DNA from: Tricholomella constricta
Lineage: Eukaryota > Basidiomycota > Agaricomycetes > Agaricales > Lyophyllaceae
DNA length: 64,000 nt
Reading direction: 5' to 3'
Assembly (NCBI GenBank): GCA_013368375.1
Contig: JAACJP010000063.1
Coordinates: 1 to 64,000, forward strand
Shown: positions 32,301-44,359 of the stretch, one piece after another
Position numbering within the stretch: the stretch's first letter is position 1
Layout of the letters: each line of letters starts with the position of its first letter
The notes under the pieces: generated by a model
What the model was told of the DNA's origin: nothing
Databases searched by the model: none
Seen by the model: the letters and a program-made list of their open reading frames with translations, nothing else
Program-made: the position numbers and the translations under genes

Positions 32301-34280
32301 ACTTCTTGTTTTGTAGTGTTCTTCACAAAGGACTTTTGGCGTGCGCCAGTATATTTCTTACTTTAACAAAATAAGCGCGCCAGAGGAGACAAATAAGATG
32401 ATGACCGAACTCTCGCCAGGCCTGACTCCCAAAGCGGGCTGAAAAATAAGCGACCTCAATCCAGGCGACCAGTCAACATGTGTATTCCCCAGCATGTAGC
32501 AAAAACAAAGAAAAAGAAAGTTACTGAACGAACTATATAGCCAGAACTTGCGTACGAGAAGGTACCCTGCACAGAGGGCTCATAGCTACCAATACCCAGC
32601 TCAACGTTCTCCTCTACAAGTGCAAAATCAGCGTTTTCAGGTGAATTGGAGGAAGGTGAAGACGAGGGCCGTGGGGAGGAAGAGTATGGCGAGAATGACA
32701 ATGATGGCGAAGGAGAGAGCGAGTAGGAGAAGGCAGGCGACGACGACGATGGTTGAAGATGCCGAACGATGGAACAATTGACGGCCTCCTCCGGGACCAT
32801 GTCTAGAAAGCCGCAGCGACCACAGGACTCCTGTCCAAGCCGCCCATGCCAATGTCCAAGCACACCTCCCCCCTCGCCCTGAGCGCAGCCAACGTCGTCC
32901 GCTTCCCGCTCCTACCCATCCCAGTCCCCACCACCAACTGTTCCTGCAAGCTCGACCGCTCCCTTTCCCTGCCATACCTCGATCCTGCTTCCACTCTCAC
33001 TCAACGCTCATGCTCTCCCCACTCCGCCTCCCGCCTCTCTCACGTCAGCGCCTTCAGCTCGCCTCTACCTCCCCCACTCGCGCCCGGTGCCACTGTCTCC
33101 CTCTAAGGATGATCTCTCCGGCCTCTCGACAGCGACGGCGAGTCCGGAAGGGGAGCTAAACACCGTATGATGTGGTGTGCACCCCGCTCCTTTTCCTTCA
33201 CCCATGCCCCATCCGTCCCAGCACCCGCACCCAAAGACCCAGATCCAGAACCCAAAGACGCACGTGGTCCCCCTACCGATTGGATAGAACCCCCACCCCT
33301 GTCCACGCCGAACCTGAAGCTCAGCCTGCCAGCACTGCCGCCCCCGCCCGCTTCCCGGACCCGGTTCCCAAACGGCCTGTGGGTATGCGTGTACGTGTGC
33401 TTGAGGGTAAGGCTCGTGCATGGGGAGGCTCGTGGTTGTAATTGTGATTGTAGAGGTGATCCTTGGCGAGAGAGGCTGTGACTGCATCCTGGAGGGCGGT
33501 GGGAGTCGAAGCTGCTGGCGCTGGCGAGGTGGTGGTGGTGGGGCGGTGATGTGGAGGTCGAGTGAGAGGCGGTGATGTGGAGGTCGAGTGAGAGGCGGTG
33601 GCGGTGGCAGTGGTGGAGAGGGAAGGGACAGGGGAAGGGAGAGGGAAGGGGGCGGGCTGTGGAGAGATGAGTCGGTGCGTTCACAAAAAAAGGCAAAGGG
33701 AAGAACGAGGCAAAGCAGAGGGCGATGAAGAAAAATTAAAAAGAAATAAGAAATACACAGACAAAGACGTACCTTTCATGGTAGTGGCGGCCTCGTCCAC
33801 GCCCCTCTTGCGCCTCATCCGTGATATGCACGTAGTATGCCACCAAGCCAGCCAGCTCGAAGACTTGGAGCGCAGTCTGGCCATTATGCGTTCGTTCCCA
33901 CTGAAGCAATAAAGGTATGCCCAGCAACATGGGCGAGATCGTGGAAGGCTGTGCGAGCTCGTGGCCGACGATCCCAGAATCCCAGATGGAGAAGTAGACA
34001 GTGTGCGAATGAGCGAGGTGAGTATCAACGAAAACACCGAGGCTTCAAAATTTGAATGTCAGTTCAAAGGGATTGAGGAAAGGATGGAGTCTCACAAAGG
34101 TATACTTCAGGAAAGAAGTCCTCCATATTGACCTAAGGATTCCGGAATGGGTGACTATTTACTGATCTGGTATATTAGAATATTGTGAGTGGTGAATGTG
34201 CGAAACTACTCACTGCGTCCTGTCGTAGGTGAGATTGAGTCAGGTCGAGCGAGAAGGAATAGCACTGCGAACAAATTCGA
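32300..34280. other. Low-complexity, degenerate sequence; short direct repeat
   Basis: 33,545-33,602 holds a perfect direct repeat of GCGGTGATGTGGAGGTCGAG units (about 28 bp period). 33,790-33,900 on the minus strand reads ALQVFELAGLVAYYVHITDE, which looks like a real exon remnant, but its family is unknown to me. Otherwise Pro/Arg-rich shadow readings only. Confidence 0.4.
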
Positions 34281-34289
34281 GGGTGCGGC

Positions 34290-34310
34290 GGCACCCTCAG
34301 TGAGGGCGCC
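34290..34310 (+). repeat. Dispersed CCCTCAGTGAGGG palindrome
   Basis: Followed by CCTGAACCACTAGGGGATAA near 34,332-34,352, and by the family W motif at 34,502. Confidence 0.85.
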
Positions 34311-34501
34311 CTGGAAAAAAAAGCGGTTGTGCCTGAACCACTAGGGGATAAGTGGTTGGTGCTTTAATTAGTACTTGGTACTTAGAATTTATCTCGCAAG
34401 TAAAACAAAAAGAATTCGCACCTGTATAGGACTACAAGCCGGGTGTGCACTTTTTTCGTTGAGCGATGAGCACACGCAGACGATCGTTGGTGCCTGTTGA
34501 T

Positions 34502-35160
34502 TGTACAGCCACCGATCATCACAACTTGAACACAACGCCTCAGTAACACCTCCTCATCGCTCCAGGCGACTGACTCAGCCCTTCCTCGAGGAGATTGGCA
34601 CAAGTCCGATGACGATCTCTACACGGCGTTGCCGCACTTCCCTCGCTGTCCGCTGCGCCTCTGGTATGTGCTGCTCTTACTCTAAATCTGACATATTTCA
34701 TAACCTCCCTTCGCTCACAGAATTTCAACCTGAATCACCTCATGTTCGTCACCACTAACAGAATGAGAATGTCGCTGCATCGCGTCTTCATACACGCGAT
34801 AATGGCAAGACCATCGATCGCACTTTGGCATTCGTGCAAGGTCGGGCCCTTGTCACTGGACATTTAACCGTCTTTGCTCATCGTTTTATAGCACAGCTTC
34901 TTCTTCATTGATCTCACAGCCCCGCCCACCTGAGCATCAATGACGCCCATCAAAATCACATCGAATCGTTTCTCCATGCCGCCACTCCCGCCACAAACAC
35001 TGCTCAAAACCCCTTTATCGCGTGCTCTTTCCCTCACCATGACCGCCAATCCCTCTCCTGCTCAGTGTCCGTCTCCTTCCCTCGCCAAACGCCCATTGCC
35101 GAGTCAAACGAGCGACCTGACCATGTCCTGGAACCAAACTCGACCGGGCCTCCTCCAAGT
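34502..35160 (+). repeat. Gene-fragment family W, copy 2
   Basis: Starts TGTACAGCCACCGATCA. Exon-like CTCGCTGTCCGCTGCGCCTCTGG, a splice-like GTATGT...CTCACAG interval, then AGAATTTCAACCTGAATCACC, ACAGAATGAGAATGTCGCTG, GGCAAGACCATCGATCG and CATCAAAATCACATCGAATCG: all correspond in order to 58,758-59,240. Reading frame is lost in different places in the two copies. Confidence 0.65.
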
Positions 35161-35189
35161 TTTGGTTCTCCGTGCGTACCCGTAATACG

Positions 35190-35520
35190 TTCGTCCGTGG
35201 ATGCAGAGGGGGCGGCAAAGGTGGAAAAGGAGGGGAAGGGACAGGGACAGGAGGTGCATATGGAGTTCGAGGCAGGGTGGCGGGCTGGGCTATTTACTGT
35301 GCTGGAGTGCGACTGCGACCCCAGGCCCGCGAATTGGGACGCTCGTCGATGTTGGGGAGAGCGCTCCTGGGGGTCGGGGAGGCACTTTCGGAGGACTGGC
35401 GGAGAGGGGATGGCGTGAGATTGCGCAAGGCGAGGTCAACGGCGAGGGCGATGGCGATGGCGATGGCAGCTGGGCTGGGGATTTCGCTTCCACCGAGGAT
35501 CCCGCCCCCCAAGAAAAAGA
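35190..35520. repeat. Gene-fragment family X, copy 2
   Basis: TGGATGCAGAGGGGGCGGCAAAGGTGG, then GGAGTGCGACTGCGACCCCAGGCC, CGCTCGTCGATG and GGAGAGCGCTC correspond to 48,950-49,130 and 36,200-36,380. GC-rich, with no stable frame. Confidence 0.55.
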
Positions 35521-35719
35521 TGTGTCACCCACCACATGCACCGTCTTCACTGTCCTGGCCTCCTGCGATCCCACAAGCCATGCCTGGATGCCATCCTGCG
35601 GAAAACTTCCGGTGCGCTTCTCTCTTTCCCTCTCGAACGCACCACTCACCAATCTCGCTGGGCCACAGACTTTGTAGAGAGGACAGTTTGGCAGGATATG
35701 TCACCGAGGCGCAACCGCT

Positions 35720-36150
35720 CAAGGTAGATACGTGCCCTCCTCTGATTTTCCGCTCGCTCACTGCCCCTTTCCCCCCCCCCCACAGCTCCATTACACCGTT
35801 CTCAACACCTTCAAACGCTGCCCAGCCCGCACCCACGCCGCAACTGGGACATCCTTCACGCACTCGGCCCAGCATCGACACCAACTTTGCCCCCATTTCT
35901 ACCCGGCGTCGCCCCCGCCTCCACCACCATGGCAACAGAGCCCCTTCTTCTACCCCCTGCACCGGTGCTCCTCGCTCGCGCCCCCGCCCTCGCCCTCACT
36001 CTTGCGCTTAAGCCGACCTCCCTATCGTCCTCCTTGCTTACATTACGCTACCATGGCCACAAGCCATGCCCCGGCTCACCGTCCATCTCGTTTCCCCACC
36101 AAACGCACATTTCCTACGTAAGTAAGTAATCGCCGACGCTGCGACGCAAT
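35720..36150 (+). repeat. Gene-fragment family Y, copy 3 (plus strand)
   Basis: Intron-like GCTCACTGCCCCTTTCCCCCCC...CAG followed by the short exon LHYTVLN (35,785-35,810), inverted relative to the copies at 4, 21 and 44 kb. Downstream is Pro-rich. Confidence 0.5.
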
Positions 36151-36199
36151 CCGACACCGGAGCCTCTCCGAGTTCCGTTCCCAGCGCCCGTAGTGTGAT

Positions 36200-37610
36200 C
36201 GTCGATGGATTCAGAGGGGGACAGCAAAGGAAAAGGAAAAAGGATCGGGAGGATGTGGAGTTTGGGGCGGGGCGGGGCAGCAGGGTGGGCAAAGTGCGGT
36301 GGGTTTACCCCACGCTGGCAGGTTGGGACGCTCGTCGATGGCGCTCCGGCGGGTGTTGAGGAGGCGCTGTTGGATGACTGGCGTGGGGTGGGGGTGTGCA
36401 GGACGATGACGATGACGATGACGATGGTGATGTCGATGGTGGCCAGGCTGGGGGCGGGATGGAGTGAAGATCACGGCGGTTGGTGCTTGGGATGGGCATG
36501 GGAATCGGGATTGGGGTCGGGCTGTTGGGGTCGAGCACACCCACCATGCCGCTCTGCTCAAGCAGTACTAGGCGGCGACGGGAAAGGGGTATGCCGGGCA
36601 TGCGGGCCCCATGGTCATGCCATTTTACTGTCACTACACCCTCCCCACCACCACGCACCAGCGGCAGCAGCAGGCGGACCAGCCGGTGCTGGCACCTTCA
36701 TCACCGCCGCGCCGCAGACCCTGCGCATGGACGACAGTCGCGCCGCCCTGACTTTCAACACTGCATCGAATCGTGACGGACATACGGTGCCACTGGACTT
36801 GTCAAGACTTGAATGAACAACTTGCGGCGCACTAGGCGGGGAGGGAAGGGCTGCAAACGGAGAAATATATTCTGGACTGTAGAAGACGAGAGGTAAGTGA
36901 GTCTCTAGGTAGAGACGAGCTACTGACTACGATTAATCGCACAGAATTATTGACGAATCGAGCAGTGACTGCGACGCACGACAGGCTCAAGGCTAATGGG
37001 ACACAAGTTGCCGCGTCGTCTCGAGTTACCGCAAGAGTGCAGTTGAAAGTACAGTGGCAATTGGCACGGGCGGGATTGGGGTACATGTTACAGTGTGCGG
37101 CGCGGAGGAGAGTTATTGCGCGACGACTGCGAGGGCAGGTCTTCTCAAAGGGACGCCCACTCCTGGTACTCCCGTTATGGCATGCTGGTTACTCAGCTGG
37201 ACAACGAGTTAGATCGACAGTAGGTACGGGATTGGTTATCTACTGATTAGCACAATCAGTGTAATCTGAATATAAACACGCTGCTTCCCACCGCGGCGTG
37301 AATGGAAAGAAAATTTATATTTAAGTTGAGTGCAAACATATCAACAAGTGCTACAAGGACCGTAGCACACAGCTTTGATGCATGATAGGACAGACTGAGT
37401 GAAGAAGGTCGGAGGTACATGGCACCCTCAGTGAGGGTGCCCTGCAAGTGAAAATGAGATTAGGAAAATAACTGATGGAACACATTGCATGCTGCTGCAG
37501 TATGCAGTGCAATTATATTGTTTGAGCACTGAATGTCATTAGTAATAGCACTTATTCAATTTGGATAAGTGGTCAGTAGTGGTAGCTGGAAGGAAATAAA
37601 GAAAAGCCGC
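36200..37610. repeat. Left part of a segmental duplication (partner 48.94-50.18 kb)
   Basis: Family X copy (36,200-36,520), a CAGCGGCAGCAGCAG block (36,655-36,680), GGGAAGGGCTGCAAACGGAGA (36,842), AGAGGTAAGTGA (36,890), CTCGAGT(T/C)(A/T)(C/T)CGCAAGAG (37,020) and GGTACATGGCACCCTCAG (37,413) all recur in order at 48.95-50.02 kb. The intervening short tract GAGGTAAGTGARTC...GCACAGAA looks like a retained intron. No intact gene. Confidence 0.7.
37421..37441 (+). repeat. Dispersed CCCTCAGTGAGGG palindrome
   Basis: Sits 170 bp before Helitron-like copy C; equivalent to the palindrome at 50,002 before copy D. Confidence 0.85.
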
Positions 37611-38384
37611 TCTCGGTGGTCATTTGTCCACCACCGAAAGTCACTGACATTGCACTACATGTCTTGTATCAGACCAAAACTCGTCATTGGACATCGAGGG
37701 CGTGTATTATGACCGTATGAAAGGACTGGGCAGTCGAGGCAATGGGAACAGGCCCATCAGCACGACACAGTGTATGGTGGGTGGGCCAGAATGGCGGTGG
37801 CCGGCATTTGCCGAGGCGCGCTTCCGCGCCCGCGCGCCAGGTCACAAAGATCCCTGACGCCTTTCAACAGTTCAGCCGCGCCGCCTCCAGAAAATTTAGG
37901 ATGAGGGAAGATCCAAAATACGCAGCGCGCGCACAAATTTTTGTGGGTGGCGCACTTGTAGTAAATATTATAGAAATTGAAAACCGCCCGAGCGGAGATT
38001 TAGCACAGCCACATCAGCCACCCGCCCGAAACCGTCACACAAAATTGTCTATAGCTCACTCAATTCTTCACCGATTTTCTTAAAGAAAAGTGCGCGAGCC
38101 ATCGAATGTATATACAAACGTCATCCAATACCAGGATCTTGGATGTGGAAGCGTTGAAGACACTCAATAGTGTACTTTCCCACGCTTTTGCCCCTCTTTT
38201 CGGTGGTCCATAGCACCCCCGAGAATACATATCTCGTCAAACGGATTGGTGCGCGAGCTAGAGGACATGCAAAAGTGTATATTTTACTGTTGGAACAACC
38301 TCAATTGCATGTTTCAATCTTGAGAAAAATCGGGTCCAAAATCTGAATGGATAACGGGCCGTTATCCACCCCGCCAATGACTAG
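37611..38384 (+). mobile_element. Helitron-like non-autonomous element, copy C
   Basis: Starts TCTCGGTGGTCATTTGTCCACC, where TCGGTGGT and ACCACCGA form a 5'-terminal hairpin. Ends GGATAACGGGCCGTTATCC, ACCCCGCCAATGACTAG; next base A. The minus-strand reading is broken in this copy. Confidence 0.5.
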
Positions 38385-38639
38385 ACGGATCGAAAGGTCT
38401 GTCAAGCATCAACAATCCCCGACAGCGTACGTAGCCGTACGTTTTTCCTCTTGAGCTTCAAAAGAAAGCCAACCGTCGCGATCAGCACATGCATGCACAA
38501 CAACATCCACGCAAGCAAACTTACCGTCAGGATCACAACAAAACAAGTACGCACCATAGAGCTTGACTTCAATGGCTTTCACCCGTCGCTCATCAGTTAT
38601 TGCATTGCTGGAACGTAAACATCTCATCAAAGCGTGCTG

Positions 38640-39620
38640 CTGGTCGTACGTAGCCAGTCCGATCAGTTATACTCGCTCAGAATACTGGCTTGCTATCGAA
38701 TAAACAGACCGCACATCAGATTTTACATTGCCTCACTGGCATTTGGTTTGATTTGCATTTGTTTGGACATGTATGCACAGCACCCTCAGTGAGGGTGCGC
38801 CCATTCCTGCAAGAAAACCAACCGTCCGTCGAAATTAAAAGGAAAGAAGTACACACCTCCTTGACCTGTCGCTCATTGGCTACCTTGATTGCAGTGAAAG
38901 TTGTTGTTGCGTATGGCCAAGGCTCACTCAAATGTGTCGCTAGACTCAAACAACATCTCATAAAAACATGCTACTGGTCGTACATGATTTATTGTACTTG
39001 CTGAGAAAACTAGCGCTTACGCAAACTGCCCGCGTTGCACAACAGATTTTACGTTGCCTCGCTGGCATAACAAGTCGTACATAATTTATTGTACTCGCTC
39101 AGAATACTAGCGTTAACACAAATTGCCCGTCAGATCTTACGTTGCCTCGCTGGCGTTGGATTCGTGTTGTCGGGATTAATTGTGTGCAGTGCGTTTACTA
39201 GTCGTACGTAATTTATTTCACTTGCTGAGAACACTAGCGTTTACGCAAACTGCCTGTGTTGCACATCAGATTTTACGTTGCCTCTCTGGCATAATAAGTT
39301 GTACATGATTCATTGTACTTGCTCAGAATACTAGCGTTTACACAAATAACCCATCAGACTTTACGTTGCCTTGCTGGCGTTGGGTTTGTATTGTCGGGAA
39401 CAAACGTGCGTGGTGCGTTTGATTTGGCTTGCAGCTTAAGTCGTACGCAATTTATTGCACTTGCTCAGAATACTAGCCATCAGATTTTACGTTGCCTTGT
39501 TGTCGGGAACAAACAGGCGTGGTGTGTTTGATTTGACTTGCATCTCACTCCATCTTTTCTGCTATCAAATAAACAGACCACACATCAAATTTTACATTGC
39601 CTCGCTGGCATTATTTGTTT
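38640..39620. repeat. Tandem array: TGCTCAGAATACTAGCG / CAGATTTTACGTTGCCTCGCTGGC units
   Basis: Six to seven diverged units of about 90-150 bp, each with a TCGTACRTAATTTATTGYACTTG start, TGCTCAGAATACTAGCG, CAAACTGCCCG and CAGATTTTACGTTGCCTCGCTGGC. One isolated unit recurs at 62,627-62,740, in the same module position. A palindrome copy lies inside at 38,779-38,799. Confidence 0.8.
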
Positions 39621-40205
39621 GGACATGTATGCACGACACTCTCAGTGAGGGTGCGCCTATGCCCGCAAGTAAACTGACCGCCTGTCAGGATCACAACAAA
39701 AGAAGTACACACCTCCTTGAGCTGTCGCTCATTTGGTGAGGGTGTGCCCATGCCTGCATTTTGCATTTTATTTGGACATATGTGCACGGCACCCTCAGCG
39801 AGGGTGCACCCATGCCTGCAATCTGGACATGTTCACAAATGTGTGCAGAATGGTAGATGGAACGACATGCACAGCACCCTCAGTGAGAGTGCACCCATGC
39901 CTGCAATTTGCATTTTATTTGGACATGTGTACACAGCACCCTCAGTGAGGGTGTGCCCTTGCCCGCAATTTGAACATGTTCCTAAATGTGTAGACAATGG
40001 TAGACAGAACGACATGCATGGCACCCTCAGTGAGGGTGCGCCCATGCCCGCAATTTGCATTTGATTTGGACATGCATGCACGGCACCCTCAGTGAGGGTG
40101 TGCTCATGCCCACAATTTGGACATGTCCCCAAATGTGTGGAGAATGGTATGTAAGAAAGATGTGCATGGCACCCTCAGTGAGGGTGTGCCCATGTCTGCC
40201 AAAGT
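39620..40205. repeat. CCCTCAGTGAGGG palindrome array 1
   Basis: Palindromes at about 39,635, 39,788, 39,873, 39,935, 40,020, 40,082 and 40,168, plus a half-site at 39,733. Between them two spacer types alternate: GCATTTTATTTGGACATGTGTGCAC and TTGGACATGTTCCCAAATGTGTGGAGAATGG. Because spacers are multiples of three or nearly so, several frames stay open, producing repetitive readings such as HGTLSEGAPMPA that I do not treat as genes. Confidence 0.9.
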
Positions 40206-40209
40206 AACC

Positions 40210-40450
40210 CGGGAGCACACCGTGGGCTCGGGGCACAGGCTTGGGGCACATGCTGGGGGCTTCGGGCATGGGCTCAGAACTCAGAACTGCGGGGCTTCGG
40301 GTTCTGTGCACGCGATCGGGACTTCGGGTTTTGGGCTTTGTGCATGTGATCGGGGCTTTGGGCTTTAGTGGGCACAGGCTCGGGGCTTCGGGTTCTGTGA
40401 TTGGGGCTTCTGGGTTTGGGCACAAGCTCGGGGCTTCGGGCTCGGCTGCT
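40210..40450. repeat. G-rich GGGCTTCGGG array 1
   Basis: Irregular repeats of GGGCACAGGCTCGGGGCTTCGGG and variants such as GGGCTTTGTGCATGTGATCGG. Recurs at 51,410-51,675 and 63,415-63,680 in the same module position. Confidence 0.88.
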
Positions 40451-40760
40451 CCACTGCAATAGCAGCACCAGATCTCGCAGAGATCATTGTCCATCTGAAT
40501 GGAGGTGAAGCAACTGTTTTAAGACTGTAAATATGTTCTCGAAGGTCTCCATAATACATAATACTAAGGTCTTCACAGAAGAACTGTGCATTATTCAGTC
40601 GTGGTTAGATGCTCTCTTATTTACGAATCAAAATTACAGCTTGATGAACCAGAATTTTCCCTGCACTCCTTCATGTCCCCTTCATCCGCAGTACTTGCAG
40701 CCTGGCGAGCTTCCCTTGTAGCAATGTAAAACTATAATGTGTGATATTACTCCGTGCTGT
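40450..40760. repeat. Conserved unique tail of the composite module, copy 1
   Basis: GGCTGCTCCACTGCAATAGCAGCA, GGTGAAGCAACT, TAAGACTGTA, TATGTTCTCRAAGGTCTCCATAAT and AGAAGAACTGTGCATT match 51,665-51,830 and 63,670-63,790. Confidence 0.8.
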
Positions 40761-40823
40761 GCATGAGGAAAGGTATCATATTTGAGATCGACTCAAGGCT
40801 TAGCAAGAAGGTCCGAGGTGCGC

Positions 40824-40844
40824 GGCACCCTCAGTGAGGGCGCC
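40824..40844 (+). repeat. Dispersed CCCTCAGTGAGGG palindrome
   Basis: Left context AAGGTCCGAGGTGCGC, right context CCCTGTAAGAAATGG: the best match to the family consensus. Confidence 0.88.
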
Positions 40845-40849
40845 CTGTA

Positions 40850-42290
40850 AGAAATGGTGGACTTTGTATTATGACACTGGAGCAGAAGTGCGCGTGATGG
40901 AGAGGATTTGTCGTTGTGGAGAGAAGGATGTCTATAAGGAAGCGGCGGGTGTGGGAGCGAGAGGGGCAGAGGCGAGTGAGGCAGCGTAGTTGGCGTGGGC
41001 GTCGACAAGGAAGGCACCGAGCTGGCGACGGATGCCAATCGTTGTGCACATATTGAGGCTAGGGTCAAGGGAAGTAAGGTATGGAAAATCAGCAGATCAA
41101 TGTCAACTTACGCTTCCTCGATAGCTTGACAGTGGGACGACGCACCTCGTCCACATACGACACAAAAGCCATGCAGCTGCTGAGCAATTAAGAATAATAA
41201 ATGGTGTCAGCGGGTCAGGGATAGCCACAGTGCCTGTCATTCGGTGTACCAGGAAGAGCCTGAGTGCCAGAGATCGACGTCAGTCCGTGGTGCGCGAAAT
41301 GGAAAAGGAGGGGGTGATAAATTATGGGTGTACCGGTTAGTGCGGCGCTGGGTTCGCCATTCGGGTGAGGTGCTTCATAGGAAGAGGCGGCGACGCAGCG
41401 TGCTCCTCTCCATCTGGTCAAAATAGCCGTGAGCATACCATGCAACGAGGTGGAGCGCGACCAAATTCTCACCGCATAGTCATCAAGCCCAGCTGCGTGC
41501 TTGTCGGCGTGCACGTACTCGCGCGGGTGCGCGTCCCCCCCAGCTTCCGCGTACATGTCCTTGTCCCCCTCGTGTTTCTCCTCTTCCTCTTCAACGCTGC
41601 TTTCCTCCACCTTCTCCTTCTTCTCCTTGGATTCGCTGATGTACCGCTCGCTTCAAACAATCTCTCAGCTTCCAAGTCCCCACTCGATCTACCAGAAAGC
41701 TTTACTCACAATTTTTCCCCAGCCAATGGTCCAGCTTTCGCAATTCCATTCCTGCATTTCCATGCGAGAGTTCCATCTTGAAGCCGTGGAATGCGCAACA
41801 CGTGGTGTAGACGATAGTGCGCGAGGATCCGCGCTCGAGGCGTCGGTGGCTTGTAGTGTGAGGGGGGATGTAGCAATGGCCAGACGTCGCGGGATGGTGC
41901 TTGTGATATGAGAGACGCACGATCTCTGCGGCCTGCACAGTATTCGCCGTCTCGTATGTAGGGTGGCGGGAGAACAAACAGCGCAACCTGGAATCAGAAT
42001 GTTTCAGGAGTTTGAGAAGAGGACCCACGGATGCTTACTTTGCTTGCTCTCTCGTCGATGTGCCCATCCTTCCGTCTCCACCTGATCGTGATTTTCGTGT
42101 TTGACTGCCCTGCGGAAAGATGATGATGGCGAAACTGTCCAGGGGATAGTGGGACAAACAACATTACCTTGTGATCGTGACTGTAAGGAGCAGCGAGTGG
42201 AGAAGACCCCATGGTCTATCCAATGCTCTGCCACTTCTCATGTCCCCGCGCGATCTCAAAATGCCTTTCCCAAATCCCTACCTGATCCAT
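40850..42290. other. Degenerate gene-like sequence; duplicate of 7.5-kb block
   Basis: Minus strand 41,440-41,600 reads EEEEEKHEGDKD then EYVHADKHAAGLDDYAV followed by a GT splice-like site, homologous to 7,590-7,660. Minus 41,115-41,185 reads CMAFVSYVDEVRRPTVKLS. These are exon-like but unidentified. The remainder is uninformative. Confidence 0.4.
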
Positions 42291-42309
42291 CGATCCACCG
42301 ACCTCGAAT

Positions 42310-42600
42310 GGCCTTCCCGATCCACCGTAAAGGCCGGCCCAACTTCAACCTTTCCGAGCTGCGGGGAAGGCCTGTAGCGAGACTGAAGGACCACGATCGC
42401 CGACCCCGCTACCCACGTCGATTTGATCCATGTGAGTAAGAAAGAAAAGAGCAACTACAAACGAAGCGAGACAGACCAACAGCAAAGGCCTGTTCGCGCA
42501 GCATATATCCACCCTTCGGCACCGTCGTCTTGATGCTGCCGACCATTATAGCCCCGATACGCTGCCTGAAGTGTTCAATTACAAGCTGTTTATGACACAG
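42310..42600 (-). pseudogene. Phosphatidylserine decarboxylase pseudogene, copy 2 (fragment)
   Basis: Minus strand reads IGAIMVGSIKTTVPKGG and LREQAFAVG, then an intron of about 65 bp (42,402-42,469) that aligns base-for-base in type with copy 1 (TCTCGCTTCRTTT..TTGTTGCTCTTTT, CGACGTGG(G/C)TAG), then GSAIVVLQ. In the cleavage motif the Thr is replaced by Ala. Only the region around the autocatalytic motif survives, and downstream coding diverges. It shares the intron with copy 1, so both descend from the same intron-bearing gene by DNA duplication. Confidence 0.68.
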
Positions 42601-43690
42601 TATGATAGAATGAAGAGGTGAAGGGGCACGCACTGACAGTGCGAGGGGGAGGGGTAGGATCAAATTATTTCATGAAAGATACAAAGCGAAATGTACCAAT
42701 GATGCCCCGTGTCTATCATGCGATTCTGACTGCAGGTTCTGCCATCCGCCCATAGCTGCAGCACTTGATTACTGTATGTGTCAATGCGCAAGCTGCGGGA
42801 AGGAGATAGGCCATATTCACCATGTCATGGAGTCCCTAAAATTGTATCTCGTATCGAGTTGACCTGAATACAAATTCATTCTTTGACTGTGCACGTGTGT
42901 TGAGGTGCCGTAGGGTCGCGCGGTCTGTGATATGCGATGCGTGGAGGTAAGCAGAAGACTCAATAGAGAAACGGGACCGAAGGCGGCACGACAAAGCATG
43001 TTCTGAAGAATCAAATATACATGTACTTGATCGTTGAGCGCTGAGCCACAGTCCAGTCAGTCCATCTGCTGTGTGTATATCACACACCAGCTTTCGACCC
43101 CAGAACAAGGCAGCTTAGACGTGCATCTTTCGACGCCCCCACCTCTCCGTTACGCATGACCCTCCCCATCTCATACTCAAGGCCAGCACCTCGAAACCCC
43201 CGGCTATATGCTTCCGTTTCCGATTGCAAGCGGTCGACAAGCCTCGTGACCCCAGCCCGGTCCTCCCTCTCCGCATACACCGCCGCCCGACGACGGTACA
43301 CCCTACAGTCTCACCCACCCTCTTCATGTCTCTGTCCAATCGGCTGCTGCTGTGGAAGTGTGTCTTGCGTTCCGAGTCGTGTATTCCGAGTTGCAGGAGA
43401 TGGTCGTCTTAATTGAATGGCGTGATGCGCCTGTATATCGGGGGTCTGCAGCGGTGGCAGTGTAATAGGGAAGGAGGGAGGAGGAAGTGCGTGGAGGTGG
43501 AGATGAGCGGACGGGGAATAGACGGAGACAGTAGTGTAACATACCACAGAAAAAACAACGAAAATCAGATATGACAACAGCTGCTTCACACCTCGCCCCA
43601 GCCCAACGGCACACCCCCGCAGCTGACATACGCCCCTCATGCACCAGGATTGGCGCCTCCATCGCAGGGGTGAATCGAGTACAAAGGCTT
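42600..43690. other. No identifiable gene
   Basis: Minus strand 43,080-43,300 is open (YAEREDRAGVTRLVDRLQSE); its GGACCGGGCTGGG core also occurs at 860-880, so it is a duplicated fragment of unknown origin. Confidence 0.35.
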
Positions 43691-44350
43691 GGGTGAGGGG
43701 CACTGGCGCGGGCGGGGGAAGGGGCTGGATTATTGCGGTGGTGGGTGCGATCGTGACGGCGGTGGAGGTGGGCGCTGCAGCGGGGAGCAGTGGAGGCAAA
43801 ATCTGTGTCGATGCCAGGGAGAGGTCGGGAAGGACATCCATCCGGGCAGCAGACGGGCGCGGGCGCGGGATGGGCAACATTTGGAGGAGTTGAGGACGAT
43901 ACAGTGGACCTGTGGAGGAGCAGTGAGTATGTAGAGGAGCAGATGAGGGCATGCCTACCTTTAGTGGTCGTGTATCAGCTGCCTCCTCGAATGTCCTTAC
44001 CGAACAGTTTGCGCCCCAGCCAAAACTGTGAGTTGTACATTGATTTGAGAGGGAAAAGGGCGATACGTACCAGCAATCCTTACGGCTTCACGCCGTTTAC
44101 CCCAGTCTCGCGGCGTACAGCACATCCGCCCACAACAAGGCACACGATCTCCAAGTCGAAGACGACCTTGACTCCCGCATGATCGATATGACCGTCTCTA
44201 TCGGTGTTGAGGATGGCGCTCAAGCGTGGCTTGAGGGATTGCAGGACAGCCAAGCAGGGAGACGAGCGTGAGAGGGAACCAGATGCAGTGTCGATCGTGA
44301 TCAACAGGCTGAGGTAGAGGCGGTGGACGGGCGGGAGGAGGGATTGACAG
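43690..44350 (-). repeat. Gene-fragment family Y, copy 4
   Basis: GTGACGGCGGTGGAGGTGGGCGC (43,754), CATTTGGAGGAGTTGAGGACGATACAGTGGA (43,879) and TTTGAGAGGG...CGTACCAGCAATCC (44,042-44,080) parallel the copies at 4.1 and 20.9 kb. Confidence 0.5.
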
Positions 44351-44359
44351 GCAGAATGT

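Noticed and set aside
39717..40064. Repetitive frames such as HGTLSEGAPMPA in the palindrome arrays (also 50.95-51.28 and 62.95-63.31 kb)
   Set aside because: They arise because the array unit and palindrome lack stops in several frames; all frames of both strands are similarly open.
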